From the NCBI RefSeq assembly GCF_049847105.1, contig NZ_JBNCNS010000002.1, forward strand, positions 62,001 to 126,000: a DNA stretch of 64,000 nucleotides, written 5' to 3'. This document shows positions 7,441 to 15,918 of this stretch, piece by piece; positions within the stretch are counted from its first letter, which is position 1; every line of letters starts with the position of its first letter. Origin of the DNA: Gordonia sp049847105 (GTDB lineage: Bacteria; Actinomycetota; Actinomycetes; Mycobacteriales; Mycobacteriaceae). The translations under genes were made by a program, and so were the position numbers. Below the pieces are notes generated by a model, which saw only the letters and a program-made list of their open reading frames with translations, was not told the DNA's origin and ran no database searches.

Positions 7441-8379
7441 TCAGCGGCGTTTGCGGGCCCGGGTCAGGCCTCGGCGCAAGAGTGCGTGGAGTCGTTCGGG
7501 GTGCATGCATTCCTGCCATCCCCACCGCACCACGGTCTCGTCGAGATCCCGAATGGCGTCTTCGCGACGCTTCTCGTCCCAGACCCGGTCACCGGGGTGT
7601 TCTCCGGGGTCGAGGTCGGCAGTGTACTTCCCGCGGCCGTCGACCTCGCCGACCATCCGTTCTTCGTCCCAGTAGAGGTCCACGCGGGCGACGAAGATCC
7701 CCGAGGTTGTGAACAACTCGTGCTGCGCGATGGGGGTTGGGACGTCGTCGAAGCCGACGATCAGTGCCCGACTGAATGATTCGGCGATGGATTCCGACTG
7801 CGGGTTCGCGTGTGGGAGGGCTGCGCGCGCCACGGAGTTGCCGACACGACCGCGGTTGCCGGCCACGGCGTCGCGGAGTTCTTCGATTGTTGCTCCCGCA
7901 CGTAGTGCGGAATCGAAGACGCACACGGCCTGGTTCATGTTTCCGGTCCGCGCGATGTCGGCCGCGGTGCGGGCAAGCGAGGTGACCGCGCGTCCGTCGA
8001 CGGACACGACGTCGTCGGAGGTGAGTCGTGCAGGGTGGAGGACCTGTCCGCGTCGGTGACCACCGGATGTGCGGTTCACCGTGAAGTGCACCCGGGAACG
8101 GTCGGGGTGCAGCAGCGGTAGGCCATGGATTGCGGCCGCGGACTGATGACTGACCACCTTGTCGATCTCCGCGACCTCGCATGCGGCGAGTACGCGGGCC
8201 AGGTAGGCGGCGTCGGCGGAACTCGATTCCGGCGCAGGAAGATAGACGCCGCGCCACGGTTTGATCAGCGTGCCGCCGTCGAGTTCCTGACGCAGTCGCC
8301 GGTCATCGGAACCGCGGGCGATGAGCGCGTCGCGCCTGCGGAACATGTCCGACGACGAGGTGCCACCGTGTTCGTCCAT
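7441..8379 (-). CDS. AbiEi-like antitoxin N-domain / DUF559-like PD-(D/E)XK C-domain protein
   Basis: The 312-residue protein starts with a winged helix like that of AbiEi-family antitoxins (LRQELDGGTLIKPWRGVYLP, residues 28-47). It ends with a domain resembling DUF559/Vsr-type nucleases: RVDLYWDEERMVGEVDGRGKY holds the Asp and the E-x-D/K-type positions expected of a PD-(D/E)XK core, followed by EKRRE. No partner toxin gene is adjacent. It is bracketed by two near-identical hairpin repeats and lies on the minus strand inside the split mft cluster, which suggests insertion. Nuclease activity is inferred from the fold pattern only. Confidence 0.6.
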   Translation of the reverse strand: MDEHGGTSSSDMFRRRDALIARGSDDRRLRQELDGGTLIKPWRGVYLPAPESSSADAAYLARVLAACEVAEIDKVVSHQSAAAIHGLPLLHPDRSRVHFTVNRTSGGHRRGQVLHPARLTSDDVVSVDGRAVTSLARTAADIARTGNMNQAVCVFDSALRAGATIEELRDAVAGNRGRVGNSVARAALPHANPQSESIAESFSRALIVGFDDVPTPIAQHELFTTSGIFVARVDLYWDEERMVGEVDGRGKYTADLDPGEHPGDRVWDEKRREDAIRDLDETVVRWGWQECMHPERLHALLRRGLTRARKRR

Positions 8380-8481
8380 GCAGCGATGATCGGCCGCTCA
8401 TGTCGCGACCGGACGCCCGTACTGACATCTGTGCACAACCCGAACTGCCCACGAACCTGTCCACACCCCCCGACCCAGAAC

Positions 8482-8553
8482 GCAGCCGCGACGGTTCCCG
8501 TCATCCGCGCCGGGTAAAAGGGGGCGCGGATGACGGGAACCGTCGCGGCTGCG
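8482..8553. repeat. Large hairpin repeat, copy 2 (perfect inverted repeat)
   Basis: Arms 8482-8512 and 8523-8553 are 31 bases and pair perfectly, with a 10-base loop. The arm shares the motif GCAGCCGCGACGGTT and the following CATCCGCG with copy 1 at 7365-7439. It lies downstream of the racemase gene and upstream of the AbiEi-like gene on the minus strand, about 100 bases from the latter's start. The perfect pairing implies recent origin or active conservation. Confidence 0.92.
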
Positions 8554-8568
8554 ATGGGGGTTGCCTGT

Positions 8569-8625
8569 GGGAGGGGGAGGGAGGGGAGGGGGAGAGTGGG
8601 GGGAGTGGGGAGAGTGGGGTGAGGG
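8569..8625 (+). repeat. G-rich tract with many GGG runs (G-quadruplex potential)
   Basis: Nearly pure purine on the plus strand, with about ten runs of three or more G separated by one to four bases. It ends exactly at the stop codon of the racemase gene, so the minus-strand mRNA would be C-rich here while the plus strand can form G-quadruplexes. Together with the adjacent hairpin it forms a highly structured 150-base segment. Confidence 0.7.
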
Positions 8626-9738
8626 TCAGTCCTGCCAGAGGGTGGCGGGGTCGGTCGCCTCGCGGACCGGACCGGTCGGGGTCTCCGGCGAGGTGCGCGA
8701 GAAGCGGGGAGCGACCTGCGCCTGCATCACGCCGTCGATCTCGACGAGGTTGGCGCGCGCCGCCATGTGCGCATCGGCCGGCGCCTCGGCGAAGTCGAGG
8801 ACCGGCGACGTGCAGGCGTCCGTACCCTCGAAGACCTTGGTCCACTCGTCACGGGTCCGCGATTTGAAGGTGTCGGTGAACACTTCTTTGAGCTTGGGCC
8901 AGTTGGCAATATCGTTCTGGCCGGGCAGATCGGTGTCGGACAGTCCCAGCCCGGTCAGCAATTCGGCGTAGAACTGCGGTTCGATGGCACCGACCGCCAT
9001 GTATTTGCCGTCGGAGGTCTCGTAGACCTCGTAGTACGGCGCGCCGGTGTCGAGCATGTTCACGCCGCGCGCGTCGCTCCAGAGTCCGGTTCCGCGGAAG
9101 GCCCACATCATCTGACCGAGCACCGACGCACCGTCGACCATGGCGGCGTCGACGACCTGTCCGTTGCCCGAGGTCTGTCGTTCGAGGAGCGCAGCGAGGA
9201 CGCCCATGACGAGGAACATCGATCCGCCACCGAAATCGCCGGCAAGATTGAGCGGCGGCACCGGCCGATCTTCTTTGCGGCCGATGGCATGCAGCATTCC
9301 GGTCAGTGAGATGTAGTTGATGTCATGTCCGGCGCGGTCGGCACGCGGGCCCTCTTGGCCCCAGCCGGTCATCCGCCCGTAGACCAGGCCCGGATTGATG
9401 GCGGACAGGTCGTCGGGTCCGAAGCCGAGTCGTTCCATCACCCCAGGCCGGAAGCCCTCCAGCACCACGTCGGCCTTGGTGATGAGCCGCAGGATGGTGT
9501 CGCGGTCCCGGGCATCCTTCAGGTTCGCCTCGACGACCCGGCGGCCACGCAGGAGCGCATCCGCGTTGCGGTCGGGTGCCGGCAGGGAGCCCGGGCGCTG
9601 CACGCGAACGACGTCGGCCCCGAGGTCGGCCAGTAGCATCGCCGCATGTGGGCCGGGTCCGATGCCCGCGAACTCGACCACGCGGATTGCGCTGAGGGGC
9701 CCACTCTTTCCGCTGCTGCGCGGCGCCGTTGACGTCAT
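8626..9738 (-). CDS. mcr: Alpha-methylacyl-CoA racemase (family III CoA-transferase fold)
   Basis: This 370-residue protein interconverts (2R)- and (2S)-methylacyl-CoA thioesters, needed to beta-oxidise the side chains of sterols and branched lipids. The catalytic residues fall at the positions expected from M. tuberculosis MCR with a constant offset of 12: His138 (RAGHDINYI), Asp168 (NLAGDFGGG) and Glu253 (AIEPQFYAEL). N-terminal VEFAGIGPGPHAAMLLADLGADV is family-typical. It sits in reverse inside the mft cluster. No KstR-type box is visible before it. Another family III CoA-transferase is unlikely given the conserved triad. Confidence 0.88.
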   Translation of the reverse strand: MTSTAPRSSGKSGPLSAIRVVEFAGIGPGPHAAMLLADLGADVVRVQRPGSLPAPDRNADALLRGRRVVEANLKDARDRDTILRLITKADVVLEGFRPGVMERLGFGPDDLSAINPGLVYGRMTGWGQEGPRADRAGHDINYISLTGMLHAIGRKEDRPVPPLNLAGDFGGGSMFLVMGVLAALLERQTSGNGQVVDAAMVDGASVLGQMMWAFRGTGLWSDARGVNMLDTGAPYYEVYETSDGKYMAVGAIEPQFYAELLTGLGLSDTDLPGQNDIANWPKLKEVFTDTFKSRTRDEWTKVFEGTDACTSPVLDFAEAPADAHMAARANLVEIDGVMQAQVAPRFSRTSPETPTGPVREATDPATLWQD

Positions 9739-9920
9739 GATGTCCTCCCGGTCCGTACCCGCCCGAAGTGTCGGGTCTCACGTCTGTCGGACCAGCATCC
9801 CACAACCGATCGATCGCTCGGACCCCTGGGCCTGGGCAATCGCGGAATCATCGAAATCGAATCAAACAAATTGCACCGAGTCGGTTAACACGCATCGACG
9901 GCGTCGCTAGAGTTGAGCGA

Positions 9921-10670
9921 ATGGAGCGTCGGGCCGCACTGGGACAGTTGTGCTGGCCTCAACTGTCGGATCGATCGGTCACCCTTCTGGTCCCGCTGGG
10001 AGCCACCGAACAGCACGGTCCGCATCTCCCACTCGACACCGACAGCAGGATCGCGACGGCCGTGGCCGGCCGCGCTGCCGATCGATTGTCCGCGGATGGG
10101 CCCACCACAGTTGCCGACGGCGCGGAGGAGCCCCGACTGGTGGTGGCCGCCCCCGGCATCAACTACGGCGCGAGCGGTGAGCATGAGGGTTTCCCGGGGA
10201 CCATCTCGGTCGGGCACGAGGCGCTGCACCTCCTCCTGGTGGAGTACGGACGCAGCGCCTGCCGCTGGGCGGATCGTCTGGTCTTCGTCAACGGACACGG
10301 CGGCAACGGGCCGACGGTGGTCGACGCGGTGGACACATTGCGCTACGAAGGTCGCGACGCCGCCTGGTTCCCCTGCGCCACACAGGGGGCCGACGCGCAC
10401 GCCGGGATCACCGAAACCTCTGTGCTGCTGCATTTTTCGCCTGAGGATGTCAGCCTCTCCGCCGCCGAGGTCGGGAACGTGACCCCCATTTCGGCGTTGC
10501 TGCCCGCGATGCGGGCCGGCGGCGTCGCCGCGGTGAGCACCAACGGCGTGCTGGGTGATCCGACCGGCGCGAGCGCTGAGCACGGCGCGAGCGTGACCGA
10601 CGCGCTGGTCACCGGACTGGTGACGGCCATCGGGTCGTGGTCGGTCGGAGAGTCGGGGCGACTCGTATGA
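9921..10670 (+). CDS. mftE: Mycofactocin peptidase MftE (creatininase family)
   Basis: A 249-residue metal-dependent amidase of the creatininase family that cleaves modified MftA to release the C-terminal Val-Tyr-derived core. Metal-binding motifs are TEQHGPHLPLDTD near residue 27, GEHEGFPGTIS and VNGHGGN. ATG at 9921 (MERRAALGQ) fits the family N-terminus; the longer frame upstream is probably not translated, though no strong ribosome site is evident. The stop overlaps the mftF start as ATGA. The gene is separated from mftD by the SDR, the hairpin island and the racemase. Confidence 0.92.
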   Translation: MERRAALGQLCWPQLSDRSVTLLVPLGATEQHGPHLPLDTDSRIATAVAGRAADRLSADGPTTVADGAEEPRLVVAAPGINYGASGEHEGFPGTISVGHEALHLLLVEYGRSACRWADRLVFVNGHGGNGPTVVDAVDTLRYEGRDAAWFPCATQGADAHAGITETSVLLHFSPEDVSLSAAEVGNVTPISALLPAMRAGGVAAVSTNGVLGDPTGASAEHGASVTDALVTGLVTAIGSWSVGESGRLV

Positions 10671-12109
10671 CCGCAGTCGAAAAGGAACTGCCGCCGACCT
10701 CTGTCGTCGACCACAGTCTGCCGGATGGTTTCCAGGTCCAGATCGACATGCGGTGCGCGCCGCACAAGGATCTCCGGTATCTCGTCGGTGGATCGCCCAC
10801 CCGGATGCTCCGCCTGACCGATGCCGCGCTGGGACTGACATCGGCCGACGGCCGTATCGAGGTTGTCGACGCGGCCACCCGGAGTCTCGCGCGTCGCCTG
10901 CTCGACAGCGGAATTGCCAACCCCCGTCCCATGTTCGGGCCGCGTCCGGAGAACGTCACGGTCGTGGTGCCGGTGCGCGGCAATCAGCACGGGGTCGACC
11001 GTCTGCTGCAGGCCGTCTCCGGTGCGAAGGTGATCGTGGTCGACGACGGCTCCGACGTACCGATCCGGGCGTGCGGCCGGGACGTCACACTGATCCGCTT
11101 CGACGAGAATCGCGGCCCCTCGGCCGCCCGCAACGCGGGGGCGGCCGAGGCGACGACCGAATTCGTGGCCTTCCTCGACTCCGACGTGGTGCCCCCGGCC
11201 GATTGGCTGACCATGCTCCTCGGGCATTTCTCGGACCCGGCGGTCGCGATCGTGGCACCCCGGATCGTTGGGCTGAGTCGCGACGACTGCGATGTCTCGC
11301 TGGCCGAGCGCTACGAGAACGGCTATTCGTCGCTCGACATGGGGCCGGACGAATGCTCTGTGGTCCCGGGCAGCCGGGTCCCGTATGTGCCGAGCGCCGC
11401 AATGTTGGTGCGCTGTAGCGCCTTTCAGGATTTCGATGAGTCCCTGCGGGTCGCCGAGGACGTCGACCTCTGCTGGCGGACCCACAAGGCGGGCTGGCGG
11501 GTTCGCTACGACCCGGTCGCCCGGGTGTCGCACGATCACCGGACCGGGATGCGTTCGGTGCTCGACCGCCGTCGGTACTACGGAACCGGCGCGTCTCATC
11601 TCGCGGACCGGCACGGTGGATTCGCCGCCCCCGTCGTGATGTCGGTGCCGATGGCCGTCGCCGTGGTGGCACTGATGACCCGGACGAAGATCGGCCTGGC
11701 GATCGCCATGATCATCCTCGGTCAGGTCGGCATGCGCCTTCGACGACGGCTCGGCGAGTTGCCCGATGCGCCGATTGTCGCGACGCAGCTGACCGGACGA
11801 GCAGTCGGGTTCGGGCTCCTTCAGGCGGCCGCGGCGATCTGTCGCCACTACTGGCCGGTGGCGGTGATCCTCGCGATCGTGTCCGCACGTTTCCGCCGGC
11901 TCGCGGTGGAGGTCGCGATCGCCGAGGGCATGGTCTCGTGGGTCCGCCAGGTGGTGGCCGAGCCAGAAGCCGGACCGGCACTCGGACCGGTCGCCTACAC
12001 CCTGTTCCGGCGTCTCGACGATCTCGCCTACGGCGCCGGGCTGTGGCAAGGCGCGTTGAGCCACCGCGATTTCGGTGCCCTGCGGCCGGTGATCACCAAC
12101 AAGACATGA
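10667..12109 (+). CDS. mftF: Mycofactocin glycosyltransferase MftF
   Basis: The 480-residue protein has an N-terminal PqqD-like region (residues 20-90), a GT-A family 2 core with VIVVDDGSD (122-130), FLDSDVVPP with a DxD-type motif at 171-173 and VAEDVDLCWR, then a hydrophobic C-terminal region. MftF adds glucose units to the mycofactocin core, giving the oligoglycosylated redox carrier. It overlaps mftE and mftG by ATGA at both ends, so the three are translationally coupled. Confidence 0.93.
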   Translation: MTAVEKELPPTSVVDHSLPDGFQVQIDMRCAPHKDLRYLVGGSPTRMLRLTDAALGLTSADGRIEVVDAATRSLARRLLDSGIANPRPMFGPRPENVTVVVPVRGNQHGVDRLLQAVSGAKVIVVDDGSDVPIRACGRDVTLIRFDENRGPSAARNAGAAEATTEFVAFLDSDVVPPADWLTMLLGHFSDPAVAIVAPRIVGLSRDDCDVSLAERYENGYSSLDMGPDECSVVPGSRVPYVPSAAMLVRCSAFQDFDESLRVAEDVDLCWRTHKAGWRVRYDPVARVSHDHRTGMRSVLDRRRYYGTGASHLADRHGGFAAPVVMSVPMAVAVVALMTRTKIGLAIAMIILGQVGMRLRRRLGELPDAPIVATQLTGRAVGFGLLQAAAAICRHYWPVAVILAIVSARFRRLAVEVAIAEGMVSWVRQVVAEPEAGPALGPVAYTLFRRLDDLAYGAGLWQGALSHRDFGALRPVITNKT

Positions 12110-13431
12110 CCCTCGGTGATCTCCCCGCCACCGCCGATGTGGTGATCGTCGGTGCTGGGAGCGCGGGTTGTGTGGTCGCCGAGCGGCTGTCCCGCAATCC
12201 CGACCGGACCGTTCTCCTGATCGAGCGCGGGTCGTCGGAGTGGCCCACCGAGGCGGTTCGCGATCTCCGCGGACTTCCGATCGCCCTCGGTTCGCCCTAT
12301 GCCGTGCCGCACGAGGAGCCGTCGGGACTCGCCGTGGTCCGTGGTCGCGGATTCGGCGGGTCGTCTTCGGTGAACGGTGGCTACTTCCTGCGCTGGCATG
12401 CCGACGACTTCGCGGACTGGCCCGCCGGATGGCGTATCGACGAGATCGGCTCCTCCTACGCGGAGCTGGACGCGCGCGGGGGGACGATGAGTGTGTCGCC
12501 ATTCGCCGACGGCGAGTTGGCCGCGGTCACGGCCAGATTCGAATCCTATTGGAGCGGCATCGTTCCGGTGCGGCCACCCGACGACGCGTGGCCGATCGTC
12601 GGGCTCAACCGCGTACGGTCGAACCGGGACGGCATGATGCGCCGCACTGCTGCCGAGGCCTACCTGCGTGATGCGTTGGGCCGGACGAATCTCACCATCT
12701 GCGCGGACGCCGAAGTGGCGGGGCTGCGTCGGTCCGGCGCCCAGGTCACCGGGGTCGTCGTCGGTGACACCGTGGTCGGTGCCGGTGAGGTGGTCCTCTG
12801 CGCAGGCGCTATCGGCACTGCCGTGATCCTGTTGCGGTCGGGTCTCGGTGGGCCGACCGATCGTGATGTCCTGGCCGTACGTGAGCATCGCGAAGTGCTG
12901 GTGCACTATCGCAGCCGTGTCGACGGTCCGCCGACGGCATTGCTGCAGTCCGTGGTGCACACTGCCGACGATCTCGAGATACGTTGCTACAGCAGTGATA
13001 TGGCACGTTACATCAAAGGCCTTCCTCCGGTCGGGCCGGCCATCGGCGTCGCCGCGATGCGACCCGGTACCCGGGGTACGGTGCAGATGGCCGGTGGAGG
13101 TCCGATCGTCGATCTCGGAGTCGTCGACGTGGCGGAGGCCGCCCGGCTCGACCGGGGCGTGGCGACGGTCGCCGACATGCTGCGGTCGCCCGTGTTCGCG
13201 GACATCGTCGAGCCCGGTTCGGTGGCGGTCGACCCCGTCGTACGGACCTCGCAGCACGCGTGGGGCAGCATGCCCATGGGGCCGCGTACCGATGAGCTCG
13301 GTGCCGTTGTCGGGGTCCGAGGCCTGCGGATCGTCGACGGATCGATCCTGCCGACCGCGGGGCGCAGCGGGCCCCACGCCACGATCATGATGGTCGCGTG
13401 CCGGATCGCCGACGTGCTGGCCGGTCGCTGA
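12106..13431 (+). CDS. mftG: Mycofactocin system GMC oxidoreductase MftG
   Basis: This 441-residue GMC flavoprotein has the FAD motif VVIVGAGSAGCVVAERLS (GxGxxG at 16-21), a second GMC signature in RGRGFGGSSSVNGGYFLRWH, and the C-terminal block HAWGSMPMG followed by SGPHATIMM with the catalytic His. MftG oxidises reduced mycofactocin and links it to the respiratory chain in mycobacteria. Its ATG overlaps the mftF stop. The length is compact for GMC enzymes, as is usual in this subfamily. Confidence 0.93.
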   Translation: MTLGDLPATADVVIVGAGSAGCVVAERLSRNPDRTVLLIERGSSEWPTEAVRDLRGLPIALGSPYAVPHEEPSGLAVVRGRGFGGSSSVNGGYFLRWHADDFADWPAGWRIDEIGSSYAELDARGGTMSVSPFADGELAAVTARFESYWSGIVPVRPPDDAWPIVGLNRVRSNRDGMMRRTAAEAYLRDALGRTNLTICADAEVAGLRRSGAQVTGVVVGDTVVGAGEVVLCAGAIGTAVILLRSGLGGPTDRDVLAVREHREVLVHYRSRVDGPPTALLQSVVHTADDLEIRCYSSDMARYIKGLPPVGPAIGVAAMRPGTRGTVQMAGGGPIVDLGVVDVAEAARLDRGVATVADMLRSPVFADIVEPGSVAVDPVVRTSQHAWGSMPMGPRTDELGAVVGVRGLRIVDGSILPTAGRSGPHATIMMVACRIADVLAGR

Positions 13432-13467
13432 CGGTCGGCTGACGCGCCCGCGCCGTATGGTGGGGTC

Positions 13468-13896
13468 ATGGCCGCATCCCTGAACGATCCCGAGATCCGT
13501 GAGTTCCTGACCGGTGGTACCAAGACGGGCCACCTCGGTCACCTCGCCGCTGACGGCAGGCCGCTCGCCGCGCCGATCTGGTTCGTGTTGGACGGGGATC
13601 GCATTGCCTTCAACACGGGTTCGGGCACATCGAAAGCCCGTTCCATCCAACGAGATCCGCGCGTGGTCCTGACAGTCGACCTCCCCGAGCCGCCGTACGC
13701 TTTCGTGCAGATCCAGGGCCGCGCGGTGGCCAGCGACGACCTCGACGAGGTGAAGCGGATCGCGACGCTCTGCGGTGCGCGGTACATGGGGGCCGACCGT
13801 GCCGACGAGTTCGGCGACCGTAACGGCGTGCCCGGCGAGCGCGTGGTGTGGATCGAGCCGACCAAGGTGATCGCCTCGCTCGACGTCTCGGGGTGA
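13468..13896 (+). CDS. PPOX-class F420-dependent oxidoreductase (Rv1155-like split barrel)
   Basis: This 142-residue protein has the FMN/F420 split-barrel fold: LAADGRPLAAPIWFVLDG, GSGTSKARSIQRDPRVVLTVD and the closing VVWIEPTKVIASLD are typical of the actinobacterial F420-class PPOX family. These enzymes reduce diverse substrates with F420H2, but most natural substrates are unknown. It lies 36 bases after mftG on the same strand and may read through from the mft operon; a functional link is not shown. Confidence 0.82.
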   Translation: MAASLNDPEIREFLTGGTKTGHLGHLAADGRPLAAPIWFVLDGDRIAFNTGSGTSKARSIQRDPRVVLTVDLPEPPYAFVQIQGRAVASDDLDEVKRIATLCGARYMGADRADEFGDRNGVPGERVVWIEPTKVIASLDVSG

Positions 13897-13934
13897 TGTT
13901 TCCTCTCCTGGGCAAGGAGGCTTTGTCGGCAGTA

Positions 13935-13947
13935 AACATGGGATGTT
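13935..13947. promoter_or_regulatory. Inverted repeat before a GntR gene, likely autoregulatory operator
   Basis: AACAT-GGG-ATGTT lies 13 bases before the start of the GntR/FadR gene, over the probable ribosome-site region. FadR-type GntR regulators often bind short inverted repeats like this in their own promoters. Binding is inferred. Confidence 0.4.
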
Positions 13948-13959
13948 AGGGTGTTTGCC

Positions 13960-14637
13960 ATGAACGACGTGATCGTCCCGCCGCGACGGACCAGTGAGCT
14001 CGTGGTCGACCGAATGCGGGATCTCATCCGGTCCGGCGAATGGGCCGTGGGTGAACGGATTCCGGCCGAGCCGGCACTCGTGGAGCATTTCGGCGTGGGG
14101 CGCAACACGATCCGCGAGGCCGTGCGAGCGCTGGAGCATGCCGGAATGCTCATCCCGCGGCGCGGCGACGGGACCTACGTGCGCAGTCGTAACCTGCTTG
14201 CGGCGGCGATCGAGAGCTGCGTTCCGGGTTCGGCCCACCACGACCTGCTCGGAGCGCGCCGCGCCATCGAGGTCGAGGCCGCGGCCGCCGCCGCCGAGAG
14301 TGCAACCTCCGAGCAGGTCGCGGGGTTGCGCGATCGTCTCCGGGCCGCGGAGCAGGCGTTCGCCACTGGTGATGTAGCCGGGTATGCGCAGGAGGACATA
14401 GCGTTTCACGCCTCGCTGGTCGAGATCTCGGGCAACCGGCTGTTGCTCGAACTCTACGACGGCATCGTGGAGGTCATGCAGCGCCTTCACGAGAGTGTCG
14501 TGGAGGCGACGCTGGCGGAGGGTGATCATCCACCGGGCCACGTCGGCGTGGTCGATGCGATCGAGGCCGGTGACGCCGGTGCGGCCCGTGCCGCGGTCCA
14601 TTCCTACCTCGATGCAGCGCTGCGAGGGCTGGCGTGA
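13960..14637 (+). CDS. GntR-family regulator, FadR subfamily
   Basis: The 225-residue protein has an N-terminal winged helix (WAVGERIPAEPALVEHFG, then GRNTIREAVRALEHAG) and a helical C-terminal FCD ligand domain with Asp/His positions (EDIAFHASLVEISGN) for a metal-bound effector. ATG at 13960 is preferred over GTG at 13951, as TTAGGG lies 8 bases upstream. The stop overlaps the GTG start of the MFS gene (GTGA), so it almost surely controls that transporter. The effector is unknown. Confidence 0.85.
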   Translation: MNDVIVPPRRTSELVVDRMRDLIRSGEWAVGERIPAEPALVEHFGVGRNTIREAVRALEHAGMLIPRRGDGTYVRSRNLLAAAIESCVPGSAHHDLLGARRAIEVEAAAAAAESATSEQVAGLRDRLRAAEQAFATGDVAGYAQEDIAFHASLVEISGNRLLLELYDGIVEVMQRLHESVVEATLAEGDHPPGHVGVVDAIEAGDAGAARAAVHSYLDAALRGLA

Positions 14638-15872
14638 CGGGCGACGGGCAGGCAGAGTCGTCGGTCAAAACAGCGCCGGAGCGCACGGCCGACGTATCGT
14701 CGGGCGGCAATGCCCCGCGGGGGATCGCCGCGGTCATCGCAGCGATCGGCATCATGCTCGTGGCCGCCAATCTGCGACCGCCGGTGGTCTCAGTGGCGCC
14801 GCTGGTAGACGACATCATGCGCGACCTCGGGTTCGGCAGTGCGGCAGCCGGTTTGCTGACCACGTTGCCAGTGCTGTTCTTCGGGATCAGCGCCCCGATC
14901 GCGCCGCGCATCGCCGCGCGGTACGGGATCGAGCGGACCATCTTCGGCTCGATGATCATGCTGATCCTCGGCATGGGTCTGCGATTCATCCCGAACATCG
15001 CGAGTCTGCTCGTCGGCTCGGCCGTGATCGGAACGGCGATCGGCATTTGCAACGTGGTGCTGCCCGCACTCATCAAACGCGACTTTGCACACCGGTCGGG
15101 TCTGATGACCGGGCTGTACTCGATGACGCTCTCGGGCGGGGCAGCCGTCGCCGCCGCCCTGACCATCCCGATCGACGATCTGGACGACGGCAACTGGCGC
15201 CTGACACTGACGTCGTGGACGCTGCTCGCGGTCGTGGCGCTGGTCGTCTGGGTTCCGCAGTTGGCACGGGTCCACACCGTGGCCGTCACCAGCACGCCGG
15301 CATCACTGTGGCGCAACCGGATCGCTTGGGCCATAACGACCTTCATGGCTTCGCAGTCGATCATCTTCTACACCTTCAGTGCGTGGCTGCCGCAGTACCT
15401 CATCGACCACGGCCGAACAGCCGCCGAGGCGGGGACCACTCTGGCCATCGGGCAGGTCGTGGCGTTGACCGCCTCACTGGTGATCCCCATCGTCGCCGGA
15501 AGGTTGGCCGATCAACGCGCCATCACGCTGGGCGTGGTGGTCGTGTGCGCCGCAGGGTTCGTCGGTCTGGTGACCGTTCACGTGTGGACCACGCTCTGGG
15601 TCATCATGATCATGTTCGGTCCGGGCGCATCGATCAGCCTGGTGCTGCTGTTCATGGTGCTGCGCAGCCCGTCGACGGTGGCCACCGGACAGGTGTCGGG
15701 GATGGCCCAGTCGGTCGGCTATGTGGTGGCCGCGGTCGGACCGATCGCGATCGGCGCCCTGCACGATGTCACCGGGTCCTGGAACGTGGCAATGTCTGTG
15801 CTGGGCTTGGCCCTCGTCCCGCAGGCACTGTCCACACTGCTCGCGGCGAAGAACGTCACGATAAAGATCTGA
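14634..15872 (+). CDS. MFS transporter, CynX/NimT family
   Basis: This 412-residue, roughly 12-segment permease shows the CynX/NimT family pattern: ANLRPPVVSVAPLVDDIMRDLG, then alternating hydrophobic helices to the C-terminus. Family members move cyanate, nitroimidazole-like or other small anionic or aromatic compounds. GTG at 14634 overlaps the stop of the GntR gene by four bases. It converges with the amidohydrolase gene downstream; the 46-base gap holds a possible weak GCACGC/GCGTGC hairpin. The substrate may relate to the nitrogen-compound genes that follow (inference). Confidence 0.82.
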   Translation: MTGDGQAESSVKTAPERTADVSSGGNAPRGIAAVIAAIGIMLVAANLRPPVVSVAPLVDDIMRDLGFGSAAAGLLTTLPVLFFGISAPIAPRIAARYGIERTIFGSMIMLILGMGLRFIPNIASLLVGSAVIGTAIGICNVVLPALIKRDFAHRSGLMTGLYSMTLSGGAAVAAALTIPIDDLDDGNWRLTLTSWTLLAVVALVVWVPQLARVHTVAVTSTPASLWRNRIAWAITTFMASQSIIFYTFSAWLPQYLIDHGRTAAEAGTTLAIGQVVALTASLVIPIVAGRLADQRAITLGVVVVCAAGFVGLVTVHVWTTLWVIMIMFGPGASISLVLLFMVLRSPSTVATGQVSGMAQSVGYVVAAVGPIAIGALHDVTGSWNVAMSVLGLALVPQALSTLLAAKNVTIKI

Positions 15873-15918
15873 CGAGGGGCACGCAGGCCGTTCCTGGTGG
15901 CGTGCGTGATCGTGGCCA

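Noticed and set aside
7365..8553. Hairpins as simple intrinsic terminators
   Set aside because: Arms of 31-32 bases, lack of T-runs and near-identity between two copies fit a repeat family better, although termination may be a side effect.
12028..14601. Minus-strand frame of 857 codons opposite mftG, the PPOX gene and the GntR gene
   Set aside because: Spans three well-supported plus-strand genes and shows no recognisable motif; a shadow frame.
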